NCBI GenBank assembly: GCA_963921195.1
Contig: OY992538.1
Location: 60,812,852-60,876,851 of the forward strand
Direction: 5' to 3'
Length of the DNA stretch: 64,000 nucleotides
Source of the DNA: Pegoplata infirma
Lineage: Eukaryota; Arthropoda; Insecta; Diptera; Anthomyiidae
Below, piece after piece: positions 1 through 12,326 of this stretch. The number at the start of each line of letters is the position of its first letter. The stretch's first letter is position 1. The notes beneath the pieces were generated by a model. That model made no database searches, was not told the DNA's origin, and was given only the letters and a program-made list of their open reading frames with translations. Both the position numbers and the translations under genes were made by a program.

Positions 1-748
1 TTAAGCTGCACGAGATTTTCACACACACTTCGTTTATTTATGTTATGCACTCGTAAGCCATTCTCCAGTTTTCTAATGACACCAAATCAAAAACCTTAAA
101 AAAAACAAAAAAAATATATAATATAGTATGAATACATAAAGTAACCAATGTATTTTATTACTTACCAAATATTTACAGATCAGAATCTGATCATCAGATC
201 CTATTTTTATTTATTTTTATAATATTAAATATTTTTATAAGAAACAAACACATAAAATGATTTTATAAGAGACAAAAAAATTTCACATTGCAATGCATTG
301 CTACCAACTTGATAATACAAAAATGAACGAGCAGGGTTGTTTTTTCTTTTTTGGTTTTATCTATTGAATTCTGTATAGGCGTTGTAAAAAGTTGATTCAA
401 CTTTACTGATTATTCAACGATATCAACATTAATTTTTGTTGAATACGGCAATATTCTGTAAAACTTGATCTACAATGGGTTTACTAATTTTTCTACTAAG
501 ATATTTCTATGAGTGTAGATATAATGAACAATAATTCTTTCAGTGTATGGCATGATGGGTATTCCTTTTATTTTTTTTTTTGTTTTTTTTAGTTTGTTTG
601 TTACTTATCGCCAAAAAAAAAACATAAAAGTGAACATGATGGCCAATAATTAAGCGTAGAAGTTAAAGGGGGTGGGGGAATGATTTCAATTTAAACTTTA
701 TATTTTTCGATAAATTTATAATTTTCTACAGAAAATTTTTAGTTACAT
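1..748. other. AT-rich non-coding stretch
   Basis: No gene, RNA or clear element is seen. The stretch is AT-rich with short homopolymer runs. It ends where the first TIR element begins. Confidence 0.5.
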
Positions 749-1237
749 CCCAGCAAAAACATGGTAATGAGTTGTGAAAAATAATCATTACCAAGTACAT
801 TATTTATAATGAGTACACATTACCATTAACATTATTTTAAGCCTAAAAGTAACTACTTTTCAGTAGTTAGCTATAAAAGTACTTTTAAGTAATAATATCT
901 CGTTGCACTTGCATTTTTTAACCTTTACAATTCAATTAACTTAAAAAGTACTTAAAAACTTAATAAAGATTACTCAATTTTTTATTTTTAGTAAAAACAA
1001 TTGAAATTTTTAAAAGTTTTAATTAACTAATTATTTTACTTCTTATTGGTAATGGGTTTTTGCTCCTTATTAGTAATCCGAGTCAGTAACTACTTATTTA
1101 ACTCCATACTCTTCACTAATTTTTTTTAGTCTCACGCCCTTGTTAAAATAATTAGTGTTTCATTCAATAAGTAACTACTTATTAACAGTTGTTTCGGATT
1201 ACAAAACCCATTACTGGTAAGGCCAAATTTTGCTGGG
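749..1237. mobile_element. Non-autonomous TIR element (MITE), CCCAGCAAAA ends
   Basis: The ends are inverted: CCCAGCAAAA at 749 and TTTTGCTGGG ending at 1237. AT lies on both sides, a possible 2-bp target duplication. Inside is a long imperfect inverted repeat: AATGGG...GTAATCCGA near 1050-1083 and TCGGATTAC...CCCATT near 1195-1213. No coding capacity. The short 250-bp element at 40264-40513 has the same CCCAG ends and AT flanks, so they may share a transposase. The superfamily is not identified. Confidence 0.7.
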
Positions 1238-1551
1238 ATCGATAACTTTATTATTTTCTATAGAGCATTCTAAGTAATCGATAACTTGATAGTTTTTATA
1301 GAAAATGTTAAGTTATCGATAACTTTATTATTTTTTAAAGAAATTTTTTAGTTATGGACGTATCGATAGCTATATAATTTTCTATAAAAAATTTCAGTTA
1401 TCCATTTATCGATAACTTTAACTTTTCTATAGAAAAGTTTTGAGCATTCGATATGTCGATATATAAAATTTTGAGCTATCGATAACATTATTAATTTTAA
1501 TGAAAGTTTTTAGTAACCGATATATTTATAACTTTATAATTTTCTAGAGAA

Positions 1552-3560
1552 TATTTTGAGTTATCGATATATCGATATCATTATTAATTTTTATAAAAAA
1601 AAAATCGAGTTATCGATACATCTATAATGTTATAATTTTTTACAAAAAATAAGCAGTTATCGATAAGTCGATAACTTTGTAATTTTCTACACAAAATTTA
1701 TAGCTATCGAAAGCTTAATAATTTTCTTTACAAAATTGGTAGTTACCTTACAATTTTCTAGAGAATATGTTAAGATATCGATAGATCGAGAGCTCAATAA
1801 TTTTCTAAGTTATCCATATATCGATAACTTTATAATTTTCTATACAAAACTTGAGTTATCAATGTATAGAAAAGTTTATAATTTTTTATAACAAAATTTT
1901 GAGTTATAGATAAATTGAAAAGTTTATAATTTCCTGTACCAAATTTTTAGTTATCGATACATCGACATCCTTTTTATTTTGCATAGCAAATTTTGAGTTA
2001 TCGATACATTGGTAACCTTATAATTATCTATAGAAAATTTTGAGTTATCGGTTAACTTATAATTCGATATATCCATACACCCAGAAAAGTTTTACAGTAA
2101 CTATTTACGGTTATTCAAAAAGTTTTTAGTTAAAGTTGTTTTAAACGTTTTATCGTTTATTTTTTAAGTAAAATAAAATATTGAATGATTTAAACAGTTG
2201 TAAAAACAATAAACTACAAAAGTTACGGAAAAATATTTCTATCAGTTAAATTATTTGTGACTGATTATTCCGTATAATTTTACAGAAGTACGGTTTTTGT
2301 AGTTTGTTATTCAAAAAATTTTATTTTGACTTCACAAAATAAAAAAATGTAAACGGATAAAATAACTGAAATATCGTTTGTTTTTACGGAATGTCTAGTC
2401 ATTTTTTAACGTTTAAAAATAACTGAAAAATTATGTTGTTTCAAATGAAATATAAGTAGTCCGTTTTTTAAAAGGAAAAACGATTGTTTTAAACGTTTTT
2501 TCAGTTGAATTTACTTACAAAATATTTTGAGTGTAGCTTCATAGTTTTTTATAGAAAATCTTGAGATATCTATACATAGAAAACTTTATAGTTTTCTATA
2601 TCGTTATTATAAAGTTATTGTTATGCCGATAACTTTATAATTTTCTTTAAAAAATACCGATAATTGTTAATTTTCTACAGATAATTTTAATTTATAGATG
2701 CATCGATAACTTTATAATTTTCTATAGAAAAGTATTAAGTTATCGATATATCGATTTTCAGTTATCGATACATTGATAACTTTATAATTTTCTACAAAAA
2801 AGTTTCAGTTATCGATCTATCGATAACTTTATAATATTCAATAAAAATTTTGAAGTTATCGATAACCTTTTAATTTTCTGTCAAAAATTTGATTTATCGA
2901 TATATGTATCTATAACTTTATAATTTTCTAAAATTTTCAGAAAATTAAGAATATGTAATTTCTAATTTTCTCGAGAAAATTAAAAAGTTATCGATAGCTT
3001 TATAATATTCGTACAAAATATTCCTTTATCGATATATCGATAACTTTATAATTTTCTTAAGAAAATTTTCATTCATCGATATTAATATAATAACTTTACA
3101 ATTTTCTTCAGAAAATTTTCAGTTATCGATAATTTCATAATTTATACAGAAAATTTTCGTTTCATAATTTTCTATACAAAATTCATAATTTTTTATAAAA
3201 AATGTTCACTTATCGATAATTTTAAAATTTTCTCAAGAAAATTTTCTTTTATCGATATTTCGATAGCTTTATAATTTTCTATTAAAAATGTTTGATGTTA
3301 TCGATAACTTAAGAATTTTCTAAAGAAAATTTTAAGTTGTCGATATGTAGATATATAGAAATTTTCCGTTATTTTTTATATTTCTATAGAAATTTTCGAG
3401 CTATCAATATACTGATAACTTTATAATTTTCTATAAAAATTTCATGTCATCAATACATGGCTAACTTTATAAGAAAATTATAAGAAATATAGAAAATTTT
3501 GAGCTATCGATACATCTCTAACTTTATAATATTCTAAAGAAAAATTTAAGTTATCGATGC
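1552..3560 (+). repeat. 2.0-kb tandem duplication, copy 1
   Basis: The segment recurs at 3576-5584 at a constant offset of 2024 bp and looks essentially identical wherever compared, including the nested TIR element. A 15-bp junction (AAAATGCATTACTGG) separates the copies. The event is either recent or an assembly artefact. Confidence 0.85.
2078..2533 (+). mobile_element. 456-bp TIR element, CACCCAGAAAAG / ATTTTGAGTG ends
   Basis: Flanked by TA on both sides (2076-2077, 2534-2535). The left end is CACCCAGAAAAG and the right end reads TATTTTGAGTG, an imperfect inverted match. The interior is AT-rich with repeated TTTTAAACGTTTT-like blocks and no ORF. A second copy at 4102-4557 arises from the tandem duplication; an independent copy lies at 25059-25514. 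Confidence 0.8.
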
Positions 3561-3575
3561 AAAATGCATTACTGG

Positions 3576-5584
3576 TATTTTGAGTTATCGATATATCGAT
3601 ATCATTATTAATTTTTATAAAAAAAAAATCGAGTTATCGATACATCTATAATGTTATAATTTTTTACAAAAAATAAGCAGTTATCGATAAGTCGATAACT
3701 TTGTAATTTTCTACACAAAATTTATAGCTATCGAAAGCTTAATAATTTTCTTTACAAAATTGGTAGTTACCTTACAATTTTCTAGAGAATATGTTAAGAT
3801 ATCGATAGATCGAGAGCTCAATAATTTTCTAAGTTATCCATATATCGATAACTTTATAATTTTCTATACAAAACTTGAGTTATCAATGTATAGAAAAGTT
3901 TATAATTTTTTATAACAAAATTTTGAGTTATAGATAAATTGAAAAGTTTATAATTTCCTGTACCAAATTTTTAGTTATCGATACATCGACATCCTTTTTA
4001 TTTTGCATAGCAAATTTTGAGTTATCGATACATTGGTAACCTTATAATTATCTATAGAAAATTTTGAGTTATCGGTTAACTTATAATTCGATATATCCAT
4101 ACACCCAGAAAAGTTTTACAGTAACTATTTACGGTTATTCAAAAAGTTTTTAGTTAAAGTTGTTTTAAACGTTTTATCGTTTATTTTTTAAGTAAAATAA
4201 AATATTGAATGATTTAAACAGTTGTAAAAACAATAAACTACAAAAGTTACGGAAAAATATTTCTATCAGTTAAATTATTTGTGACTGATTATTCCGTATA
4301 ATTTTACAGAAGTACGGTTTTTGTAGTTTGTTATTCAAAAAATTTTATTTTGACTTCACAAAATAAAAAAATGTAAACGGATAAAATAACTGAAATATCG
4401 TTTGTTTTTACGGAATGTCTAGTCATTTTTTAACGTTTAAAAATAACTGAAAAATTATGTTGTTTCAAATGAAATATAAGTAGTCCGTTTTTTAAAAGGA
4501 AAAACGATTGTTTTAAACGTTTTTTCAGTTGAATTTACTTACAAAATATTTTGAGTGTAGCTTCATAGTTTTTTATAGAAAATCTTGAGATATCTATACA
4601 TAGAAAACTTTATAGTTTTCTATATCGTTATTATAAAGTTATTGTTATGCCGATAACTTTATAATTTTCTTTAAAAAATACCGATAATTGTTAATTTTCT
4701 ACAGATAATTTTAATTTATAGATGCATCGATAACTTTATAATTTTCTATAGAAAAGTATTAAGTTATCGATATATCGATTTTCAGTTATCGATACATTGA
4801 TAACTTTATAATTTTCTACAAAAAAGTTTCAGTTATCGATCTATCGATAACTTTATAATATTCAATAAAAATTTTGAAGTTATCGATAACCTTTTAATTT
4901 TCTGTCAAAAATTTGATTTATCGATATATGTATCTATAACTTTATAATTTTCTAAAATTTTCAGAAAATTAAGAATATGTAATTTCTAATTTTCTCGAGA
5001 AAATTAAAAAGTTATCGATAGCTTTATAATATTCGTACAAAATATTCCTTTATCGATATATCGATAACTTTATAATTTTCTTAAGAAAATTTTCATTCAT
5101 CGATATTAATATAATAACTTTACAATTTTCTTCAGAAAATTTTCAGTTATCGATAATTTCATAATTTATACAGAAAATTTTCGTTTCATAATTTTCTATA
5201 CAAAATTCATAATTTTTTATAAAAAATGTTCACTTATCGATAATTTTAAAATTTTCTCAAGAAAATTTTCTTTTATCGATATTTCGATAGCTTTATAATT
5301 TTCTATTAAAAATGTTTGATGTTATCGATAACTTAAGAATTTTCTAAAGAAAATTTTAAGTTGTCGATATGTAGATATATAGAAATTTTCCGTTATTTTT
5401 TATATTTCTATAGAAATTTTCGAGCTATCAATATACTGATAACTTTATAATTTTCTATAAAAATTTCATGTCATCAATACATGGCTAACTTTATAAGAAA
5501 ATTATAAGAAATATAGAAAATTTTGAGCTATCGATACATCTCTAACTTTATAATATTCTAAAGAAAAATTTAAGTTATCGATGC
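3576..5584 (+). repeat. 2.0-kb tandem duplication, copy 2
   Basis: Second copy of 1552-3560. After 5584 the satellite continues into sequence (ATGCATAGATAAC) that copy 1 lacks, so copy 2 keeps the original right flank. Confidence 0.85.
4102..4557 (+). mobile_element. Duplicate of the 456-bp TIR element
   Basis: The same element as 2078-2533, with the same TA flanks (4100-4101, 4558-4559), carried along in the 2.0-kb duplication rather than inserted independently. Confidence 0.8.
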
Positions 5585-5848
5585 ATAGATAACTTAAAAA
5601 TTTTCAACGGAAAACTTTGAGTTATCGATATATTTATAAAATATAGAAAATCTAAGTTATCGATAATTTTCAGACATCAAAATTTAATAATTTTATAGGA
5701 AAAATTCCTTTTATAATTTTCTGTAGAAATTTATTATTTTCTACAAAAACTTTTCAGTTTATAATAATAATTTAAAAATTTTCTGTGGAAAAGTTTCAGT
5801 TATTCGATAACTTAATAATTTTCAATAGAAAATTTTTATTTATCTATA

Positions 5849-6929
5849 CACTGAAAAAAAAGACATAACTAAAATTAAGGAAAAAATGTCTTTGAAAATT
5901 TATCATGAATTTTCCTAAAATTTAGTTAAATTTAACTTAAAAATGAGAAATTTTCTTAACTATGAGGAACAAATTTTAGTTCATTTACTTGTAATTAGTT
6001 CATAGTTTTATTTAAATGGATTTTTTTAATAGTAGGAACAAAATTCTTACTGCCAAAGAAATTTTCCATAAATCTAAGAATCGTATCTTTATTTTTGAGA
6101 CATATTTCTTAAAAAACAATTTAGTTCAAGTTTAGTTAAAATTTACTAAAAAAAACATCATCGTATTTCTCTTCTTTGAATTGAGGAAGTGTACTTCTTA
6201 GAATTTAGTTAATGACTTCTGAGAATTTAGTAAATAAATTCTTAGAATTTAGTTAAAAATTCAAAATGGCGATATCTCGAAAACTAAGCGAGATAGACCG
6301 AAACGGATGAAATTTTCAAAAGAAAGACAACAAAGAAAAATATGGAATAGCCTAGCTCTGCATATCTGTCGGGGTCTCAAGACCCTAATTTTAGATCTAA
6401 AATTTGAAATTCCCGAGATTTTATATATGCACATATCTCGGTAAATACTGCCAACACGAGAAAAGGTCCAACGGCATTTTTGTAGCTCTTGACTCGTAGA
6501 ACACTTCCGCAAAATACCCGAAAGCCCCCCGATCAATAGTTTTTGAGTTATTCGGTTTTAAAGATTCTCAAGACCCTATCAGGCCCCTTATTACCGTATC
6601 TCAAAAACTAAGCAAGTTAGAGCGAAACGGACACAAGTTTTGGTTCAAAATCTATAGGGACCCTTAAAGGACCTAACGGGGTCTCGAGTTTAATGGGGTC
6701 CGAACCCATGGGTCCAGGGTCTAGACCCAATCTTTTTCTAAAATGTGAAGTATTATTTTTCCCATTTTCTAGTTAAAATTGGCTTAAAATTAAGTAACTT
6801 TGTTTTCCTTATTTTTAGGAAAATTATGAACTAAAACCAAGAAAAAAAATCTTTGGAGCCAAATCATTCCCTCTTTTTCTCAAAATTGAGTTAATTTTAC
6901 CAGATTTTAGTTCACTTTTTTTTTGAGTG
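5849..6929. mobile_element. 1.08-kb TIR element, CACTGAAAA / TTTTGAGTG ends
   Basis: TA flanks (5847-5848, 6930-6931) with inverted ends CACTGAAAAAAAA and TTTTTTTTGAGTG. Subterminal sequence is made of AATTTAGTTAAATTTAACT-like blocks. A more GC-rich core (about 6260-6730) contains recurring ATCTCGAAAACTAAGC-type motifs. An inverted relative lies at about 61200-62100 and a left-end fragment at 26475-26862. No ORF is credible. Inserted in the ATCGAT satellite. Confidence 0.8.
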
Positions 6930-6931
6930 TA

Positions 6932-7048
6932 TGTAGATAATTTATTGAATTTCTATATAATTTTCTACAAAAAAATTCAAGTTATCGATAATTTTATAAA
7001 GAAAATTTTCGTTTTATAATTTTCTGTAGAAAATTTTCAGTTATATAT
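6932..7048. repeat. ATCGAT satellite fragment
   Basis: Short remnant of the satellite between two insertions, with TATCGATAATTTTATA and GAAAATTTTCAGTTAT blocks. Confidence 0.7.
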
Positions 7049-9305
7049 CGTCGGTGCGCCGACCAGAACACCTATGTGTAATTTTTTTATTTTTTTTTTA
7101 TTGGCCCATAAGGAAGCCTATCAGGTAATGCATTTATCCCCCAGAGCGTTTCCCGTTCTCTCAAATGGTTTCAAAGTTAGCTTAAACTCCTATGTGTTAC
7201 CTATAATAGAAATTCTCCGGCAAAAACACTTATGTGTTATTAGTACACATAACTGTTTTTGATTTAAACGTAAAAACATTACGTCTGCCTTTGTTTTTTT
7301 TATAAATTGATATTTTAAAAGTTTTCTGAACATTTTTTTTTGTAATATTCCGAAACTTTATTGCATAACACTGTGCAACACGATTTTAAAAAAAATAATT
7401 TCCAAATTTTTTTTAAATGCGTTTTGAACAAGCTAAAAAAAGTATAAAGTATAATTCTGAGGTAAATAATATCAAAAGATGTCCTTAGTGAAATTTTAAG
7501 GCGGTTCGTTTCTAAGAACATACATTTACATACATTAACCCTGTGTGTCCCATTTTTACGTGTCGTTTTGGTACTTTTTTTAAATATCCTCGTTGGACGC
7601 CATTAAAACGTGCGGTTAAAGGATTAAAATGTTCTACAAAAAAATTAGTTTTACATCAAATTTTACTAGGGGTTGTCACAGGTCAAAATTTTGTGCGAAA
7701 AGTGCAAAATGCTTAAATAAATTTAATTGTAAATTATCACAAACTGTTAAATTGTTTTTCACCAAAGTCGTGTAAAATAAGTAAAAAAAAAATATAAATC
7801 TTTGTCTGAGCTAAATGATGATGTCTTCAGTGAAATTTGATGGCGGTTCTTTTCTTGGAACACATTATCTTCCATTTTTGGGAGTAATCTTGTTCCTTTT
7901 GCCAAATACCCTCATAGAACTTCACTTAAACGTGCGTTAAAAGGGTTAAAATGTTCTACAAAAAATTTTGCAGCAAATTTTACTAGGGGTTCTCAAAGGC
8001 CAAAAGTTCGTGCGAAAAGTGCTAAAAAAAGGAAAATTGTAAAGTATCTTGGTAAGACACCATTTAACAAATAATGATAATTTAAAATTTTCCTTTTTTA
8101 AACCTTTTGCTTACATCGCACGAACTTTTGGCCTTTGACAACCCCTAGTAAAATTTGATGCAGAAAATGTTTGTAAAATTGTTTAACCCTTTATACGTAT
8201 GCCTTAGTAGTGGACTATGATGATATTTAAAAAAAGCACCAAAATGAGGATAAAGGGTTAACATGTTCTAAGAAAAGAACCGCCATCAATTTTCACTGAA
8301 TTATCTCTTAACTTTATTTAGTTCAAAAGCAGATTTATATTTTTTTTCGACTTATTTCACTCGACTTTTGCAAAAAAAAAAGTTTAACAGTATTTGATAA
8401 TTTACAATTTTACTTTTTTAACCATTTTGCACTTTGCAGGAACTTTTGGACTTTGACAACCCCTAGTAAAATTTGATGCAGAAAATCTTTGTAGAAGATT
8501 TTAACCCGTTAATGTACGTTTTTGTGGTGTAGGTGGTGTTGTATGAGGATATTTAAAAAAAGGACAAAAATGACCCCTAAAAATGGCAGATAGAGGGTTA
8601 ATATGTTCTACGAAAAGATTCGCCATTTCATTTCACTGAAGATACATTTTGCCATTTTTTGCATCGGAATTATATTTAATACTTTTTTTGACTTATTACT
8701 TATTATTATTTTGGTTTTCCTGATAATCACTTTCTGCATTGGTAAAGTTTTTCCGTCTCTTTGTGATAACAAAATTCACATCAGAAGTTTTCAGCCTTGC
8801 AAAGTACGAAATGAAAAACTTTTTACAACAAACACATGGGATGAAAAAAAAACACCAAAATAATTGTACGTGTGTTTTTTGTAGTAAATGTTGCATTTCG
8901 CACATTGCAAGGATAAAAATTCTAACGTGAATACCATCAATATTTCGCTACAAGTCCATGCGGATATATAACTTGCAAAATTTTTACTTTTGAACAACAA
9001 ATAAAAATTTATTTTAAATAAATTTAAGAACAAAAACACCAATGTGTATTATATATTTTTTATAAACATGTAAAAAGTCCGAAACAAAATCACCTATGTG
9101 TAGTTTTTTGTTAAAATCTTGTACCACTTCAGATTAAAAAAAGATTTTGTATGTTTTTCAACGCGTAATATTTTTAAATGGGTTTAGGAAAAATAAAAAA
9201 AATTTACTTTAAAAAAATGTTGCGAATTGGCAAAATAAAACGGTTTTTTTGCTCTCCTGAACAATTCATAAAAAACACATAGGTGTTCTGGTCGGCGCAC
9301 CGACG
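7049..9305. mobile_element. 2.26-kb foldback element with 31-bp perfect TIRs
   Basis: Both ends carry the same 31-bp inverted sequence, beginning CGTCGGTGCGCCGACCAGAA and ending ACCTATGTGT. The TIR starts with its own hairpin (GTCGG TGCG CCGAC). The motif ACACCTATGTGT recurs in variants near 7188, 7226, 9030 and 9088, like a set of subterminal protein-binding sites. The interior has at least four ~200-bp modules in opposite orientations, with AAATTTTACTAGGGGTTG and its complement. The flanks are runs of TATA, so the target duplication cannot be sized. No transposase is visible and small ORFs here are not credible. Confidence 0.85.
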
Positions 9306-9989
9306 ATATATATATCAATAACTTTATAAAAATTTTCTGTAGAAAATCTTGAGTTATTTAAAGAAAATTTTCGAAATCTTTACAAAATTTTAAGTTATCG
9401 ATCTATCGATAACTATATAATTTTTTCCAAAAATTTTTTAGTTATCGATTAAAGAACATTTTGAAATATTGATACATAGAAAACTTTTTAATTTTCTATA
9501 AAAAAAATTTATATAAAATTATAAGTTATCGATACATCAAAAAGTTTAAAATGTTCAATGAAAAGATAGATATAGTGATAACTTTTTAAATTTCTATAAA
9601 AGTTTTAAGTTATCGATATATCGATAAATATCTACAGAAAATTTTGAGTTAATAATATTTTATATAAAAAATTTTGAGCTATCGATAACTTTATAATTTT
9701 CCATAAAAAATTTTAAAATATCGATAACTTCATAGTTTTCTAAAGAAAGTTTTGGGCTGTCGATGTATCGATAACTTCATAATTTTCTTTAGGACCTTTT
9801 TAGTTATCGATATATCGATTACTGCATCATTTTATATAGAAAATTTTGAGTTATAGATATTTCGATAAAAAGTATTCTTCGATTACTGTAATTTTCTATA
9901 GAACATTTTGGAGGTATCGACCATTTAAATATTCTCTTTCGAAAATTTTTGAGTTATCGATGGATAGCTATTTTTCTACAGAAAATTTT
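9306..9989. repeat. ATCGAT satellite, continued
   Basis: The same ~47-bp degenerate repeat as 1238-5846, with TATCGATA, CGATAACTTTATAATTTTC and AGAAAATTTTGAG blocks. Confidence 0.8.
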
Positions 9990-9991
9990 GG

Positions 9992-11517
9992 GTCGACACG
10001 AAATAACTCCCACATGAAATAACTCCCACCTAAAAAATGAAATAAGTCCCAAAAGAAACTCCATACAAATTTGGGAGTTATTTCATATGAAATAACTCCC
10101 AATTTAGTGGGACTTTTATCATTTTTGTTGGGAGTTATTTCATAATTTTTTCGGTGGGAGTTCTTTCATATGAAAGAACTCCCACTACAATAGCGATGAA
10201 ATAACTCTCACTATTGTTTCATTGTTGGTGGAAGTATCTAGAACGTTTTGACTTATATAATAATATTATTAATAAATTAAAAGTCGTTGTGATTTTGGTA
10301 CCAAATTTTAGGACGAAGTGCTTTTTTAACAAATTTGTATATTTTAGAAATTTTTCTACCAAAACTGGCAAGGACTTTTGAGGTAAGAGCGCACATACAA
10401 CATTGTTATAAAAAGCGGAGAACGCGAAAGTTATCCAACGTGTTTCGTTTTCTATAACATAGAAAGTTTTTCGATAACATACAAGATTGTTGAAAAAGCA
10501 CCGCAGGTGAAAATTTAAAAGATTAATTTAGAACTTGATGTAAAAAGCGCTGCAGGTGAAAAAATCGCCGCTATTTTTGGTACCAAATTTTTGCATGCGG
10601 CGCTTTTTACAACACGTTCTAATTAAATCTTTTAAATTTTCGGTAAAATACAAATTTGTTGCTATAAGCGCCGCATGCGAAAATTTGGTACCAAAAATCG
10701 CGGCGATTTTTGGTACCAAATTTTCGCATGCGGCGCTTTTTAAAACACGTTCTGATTAAATCTTTTAAATTTTCGGTAAAATACAAATTTGTCGCAATAA
10801 GCGCCGCATGCGAAAATTTGGTACCAAAAATCGCGGCGATTTTTGGTACCAAATTTTCGCATGCGGCGCTTTTTACAACAAGTTCTGATTAAATCTTTAA
10901 AATTTTCGGTAACATACAAAGTTGTCGCAATAAGCGCCACATGCGAAAATTTGGTTTCAAAAATCGCAGCGATTGTTGGTACCAAATTTTCGCATGCGGC
11001 GCTTTTTACTTTTTACAAGTTCTGATTAAATTTGGTACCAAAAATCGCCTAAATTTTTTCGACTACGAAGCTTTATACAAAGTGTTTGTATGTTACTGAA
11101 TATTTAGTGCACAACATCGCCGCGATGTTTGAATGTAACCGAAGCAAGTCAAATAGAACACTCAATGTATTTTTGTATGTTTTCGAAAAGCTCTGAAAAA
11201 AAAACAAATCAGCCGTCAAGTTTCGCATTTGGTTTGTATTGTTCCGAAAGTAAGATCAGGATCCTCGTGCTCGACTTAACTGATATATTTTCCCTTATTG
11301 TTTGTTTAATTTTTGTTGAGACTTGGGACTTCTTTCATTATTAATGGGAGTTATTTCATTGGCACTTATTTCATTTTGTAGGTGGAAGTTATTTCATTGT
11401 GGTTGGGACTTATTTCATTTTTTTCTCCATTGGGACATATTTCATTTTTGGTGGGATTTATTTCATTGGGAGTTATTTCGTGGGAGTTATTTCATGTGGG
11501 AGTTATTTCGTGTCGCC
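9992..11517. mobile_element. Foldback element A (GGGAGTTATTTCAT arrays)
   Basis: The ends are inverted: CGACACGAAATAACTCCCAC near 9994 and GTGGGAGTTATTTCGTGTCG near 11515. It is flanked by an 8-bp direct repeat, AATTTTGG (9984-9991 and 11518-11525). Both arms are arrays of a 14-bp motif, GGGAGTTATTTCAT, in mixed orientations. In the left arm two motifs abut at 10071-10100 as a perfect 30-bp palindrome centred on CATATG. The centre holds a 133-bp tandem repeat. Element A sits 2 bp inside the left end of element B. Confidence 0.85.
10540..11040. repeat. 133-bp tandem repeat with ~70-bp palindrome per unit
   Basis: GGTACCAAATTTT recurs at 10579, 10712, 10845 and 10978, exactly 133 bp apart. Each unit holds a palindrome of about 70 bp: GCGCCGCATGCGAAAATTT, then GGTACCAAAAATCGCGGCGA, then the mirror half. 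The last unit has several substitutions. Overlapping short ORFs are by-products of the repeats. Confidence 0.85.
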
Positions 11518-11523
11518 AATTTT

Positions 11524-12326
11524 GGTACTGCGCAATAACTCCCAAATGAAATAACTCCCAAAAAAAAAATGAATCAACTCCCAAAAATTTTACATACGAT
11601 TTGGGACTTATTTCATTATGAAGTTAGTCCCAGTGTAGTGGGACTTATTGCACAAATTTTGCTGGGATTTATTTCATTATGAAATAACTTCCAAATGAAA
11701 AAAACCCCAACAAAAAATAGATTGGGAGTTATTTCATTTCTTTTTAAGCATTGGGAGTTATTTCATCAATGGTGGGACTTATTTCATTTTAATTGAAAAC
11801 AATATACACATCTGTGCAATTGTTTTTTTTTTTGCTTAAAATTTTTTCTGCGTAGCCGGCCTTCGGCCGGGCTTAGGGATTACACAATCCATGCATTAAA
11901 CCCACCCTCTCCGCACAGTAAAGTTTTCTAGGGTAGCAGGCCTTTACGCTATCAAATTTGTTATGCCTCAAAAAGGCCTGATAACCAAAATAGCTTTGGT
12001 TTGCAGAGAGGGTGGGTTTAATGCATGGAGTATGTAATCTCTAAGCCCGGCCGTAGGCCGGCTACGCAGAAAACCTTTATTACAAATAAACAATGGGAAC
12101 TTATTTCATTTTGTTTGGCACTTATTTCATTGGGAGTTCTTTCATTTTTTTTGGGAGATATTATTTTGATTTAAAATATCTCCCAAATATTGGGACATAT
12201 TTCATTTTTTCTTTGGGAGTTATTTCATTTTTTAAAGTGTGGAGTTAATTTATTTTGCTTGGAACTTATTTCATTGGGAATTATTTCATTGGGACTTATT
12301 TCATTTGGGAGTTATTGCGCAGTACC
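11524..12326. mobile_element. Foldback element B (GGGAGTTATTTCAT arrays)
   Basis: The ends are GGTACTGCGCAATAACTCCC and its inverse ending at 12326. A 9-bp direct repeat GAAAATTTT lies at 9981-9989 and 12327-12335, so B inserted first in the satellite and A then entered 2 bp from B's left end. The arms carry the same GGGAGTTATTTCAT motif as A, but the terminal 15 bp differ. B and A are thus related, separate families. Confidence 0.8.
11848..12069. mobile_element. 222-bp palindromic MITE inside element B
   Basis: Inverted ends of about 65 bp: CTGCGTAGCCGGCCTTCGGC at 11848 and the mirrored GGCCGGCTACGCAG ending at 12069. It is much more GC-rich than its surroundings (CCGGCC, GGGTGGGTTTAATGCATGG). 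The target duplication is unclear because the flanks are T and A runs. Confidence 0.7.

Larger units (their letters stand above)
1238..5846. repeat. Degenerate ~47-bp ATCGAT satellite array
   Basis: A unit of roughly 47 bp recurs with many changes: GTTATCGATATATCGATAAC, then TTTATAATTTTCTATAGAAA, then ATTTTGA. TATCGATA and CGATA occur dozens of times. The array is interrupted by TIR elements at 2078-2533 and 4102-4557 and resumes at 6932-7048, 9306-9989 and 12327-12520. It was therefore one longer array, later split. TATCGATA is the DREF (DRE) motif and CGATA the BEAF-32 core in Drosophila; binding here is inference only. Confidence 0.85.

Noticed and set aside
9990..12326. CRISPR-like array of GGGAGTTATTTCAT repeats
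   Set aside because: Repeats occur in both orientations with irregular, partly repeated spacers inside foldback elements of a eukaryotic genome; no cas genes.
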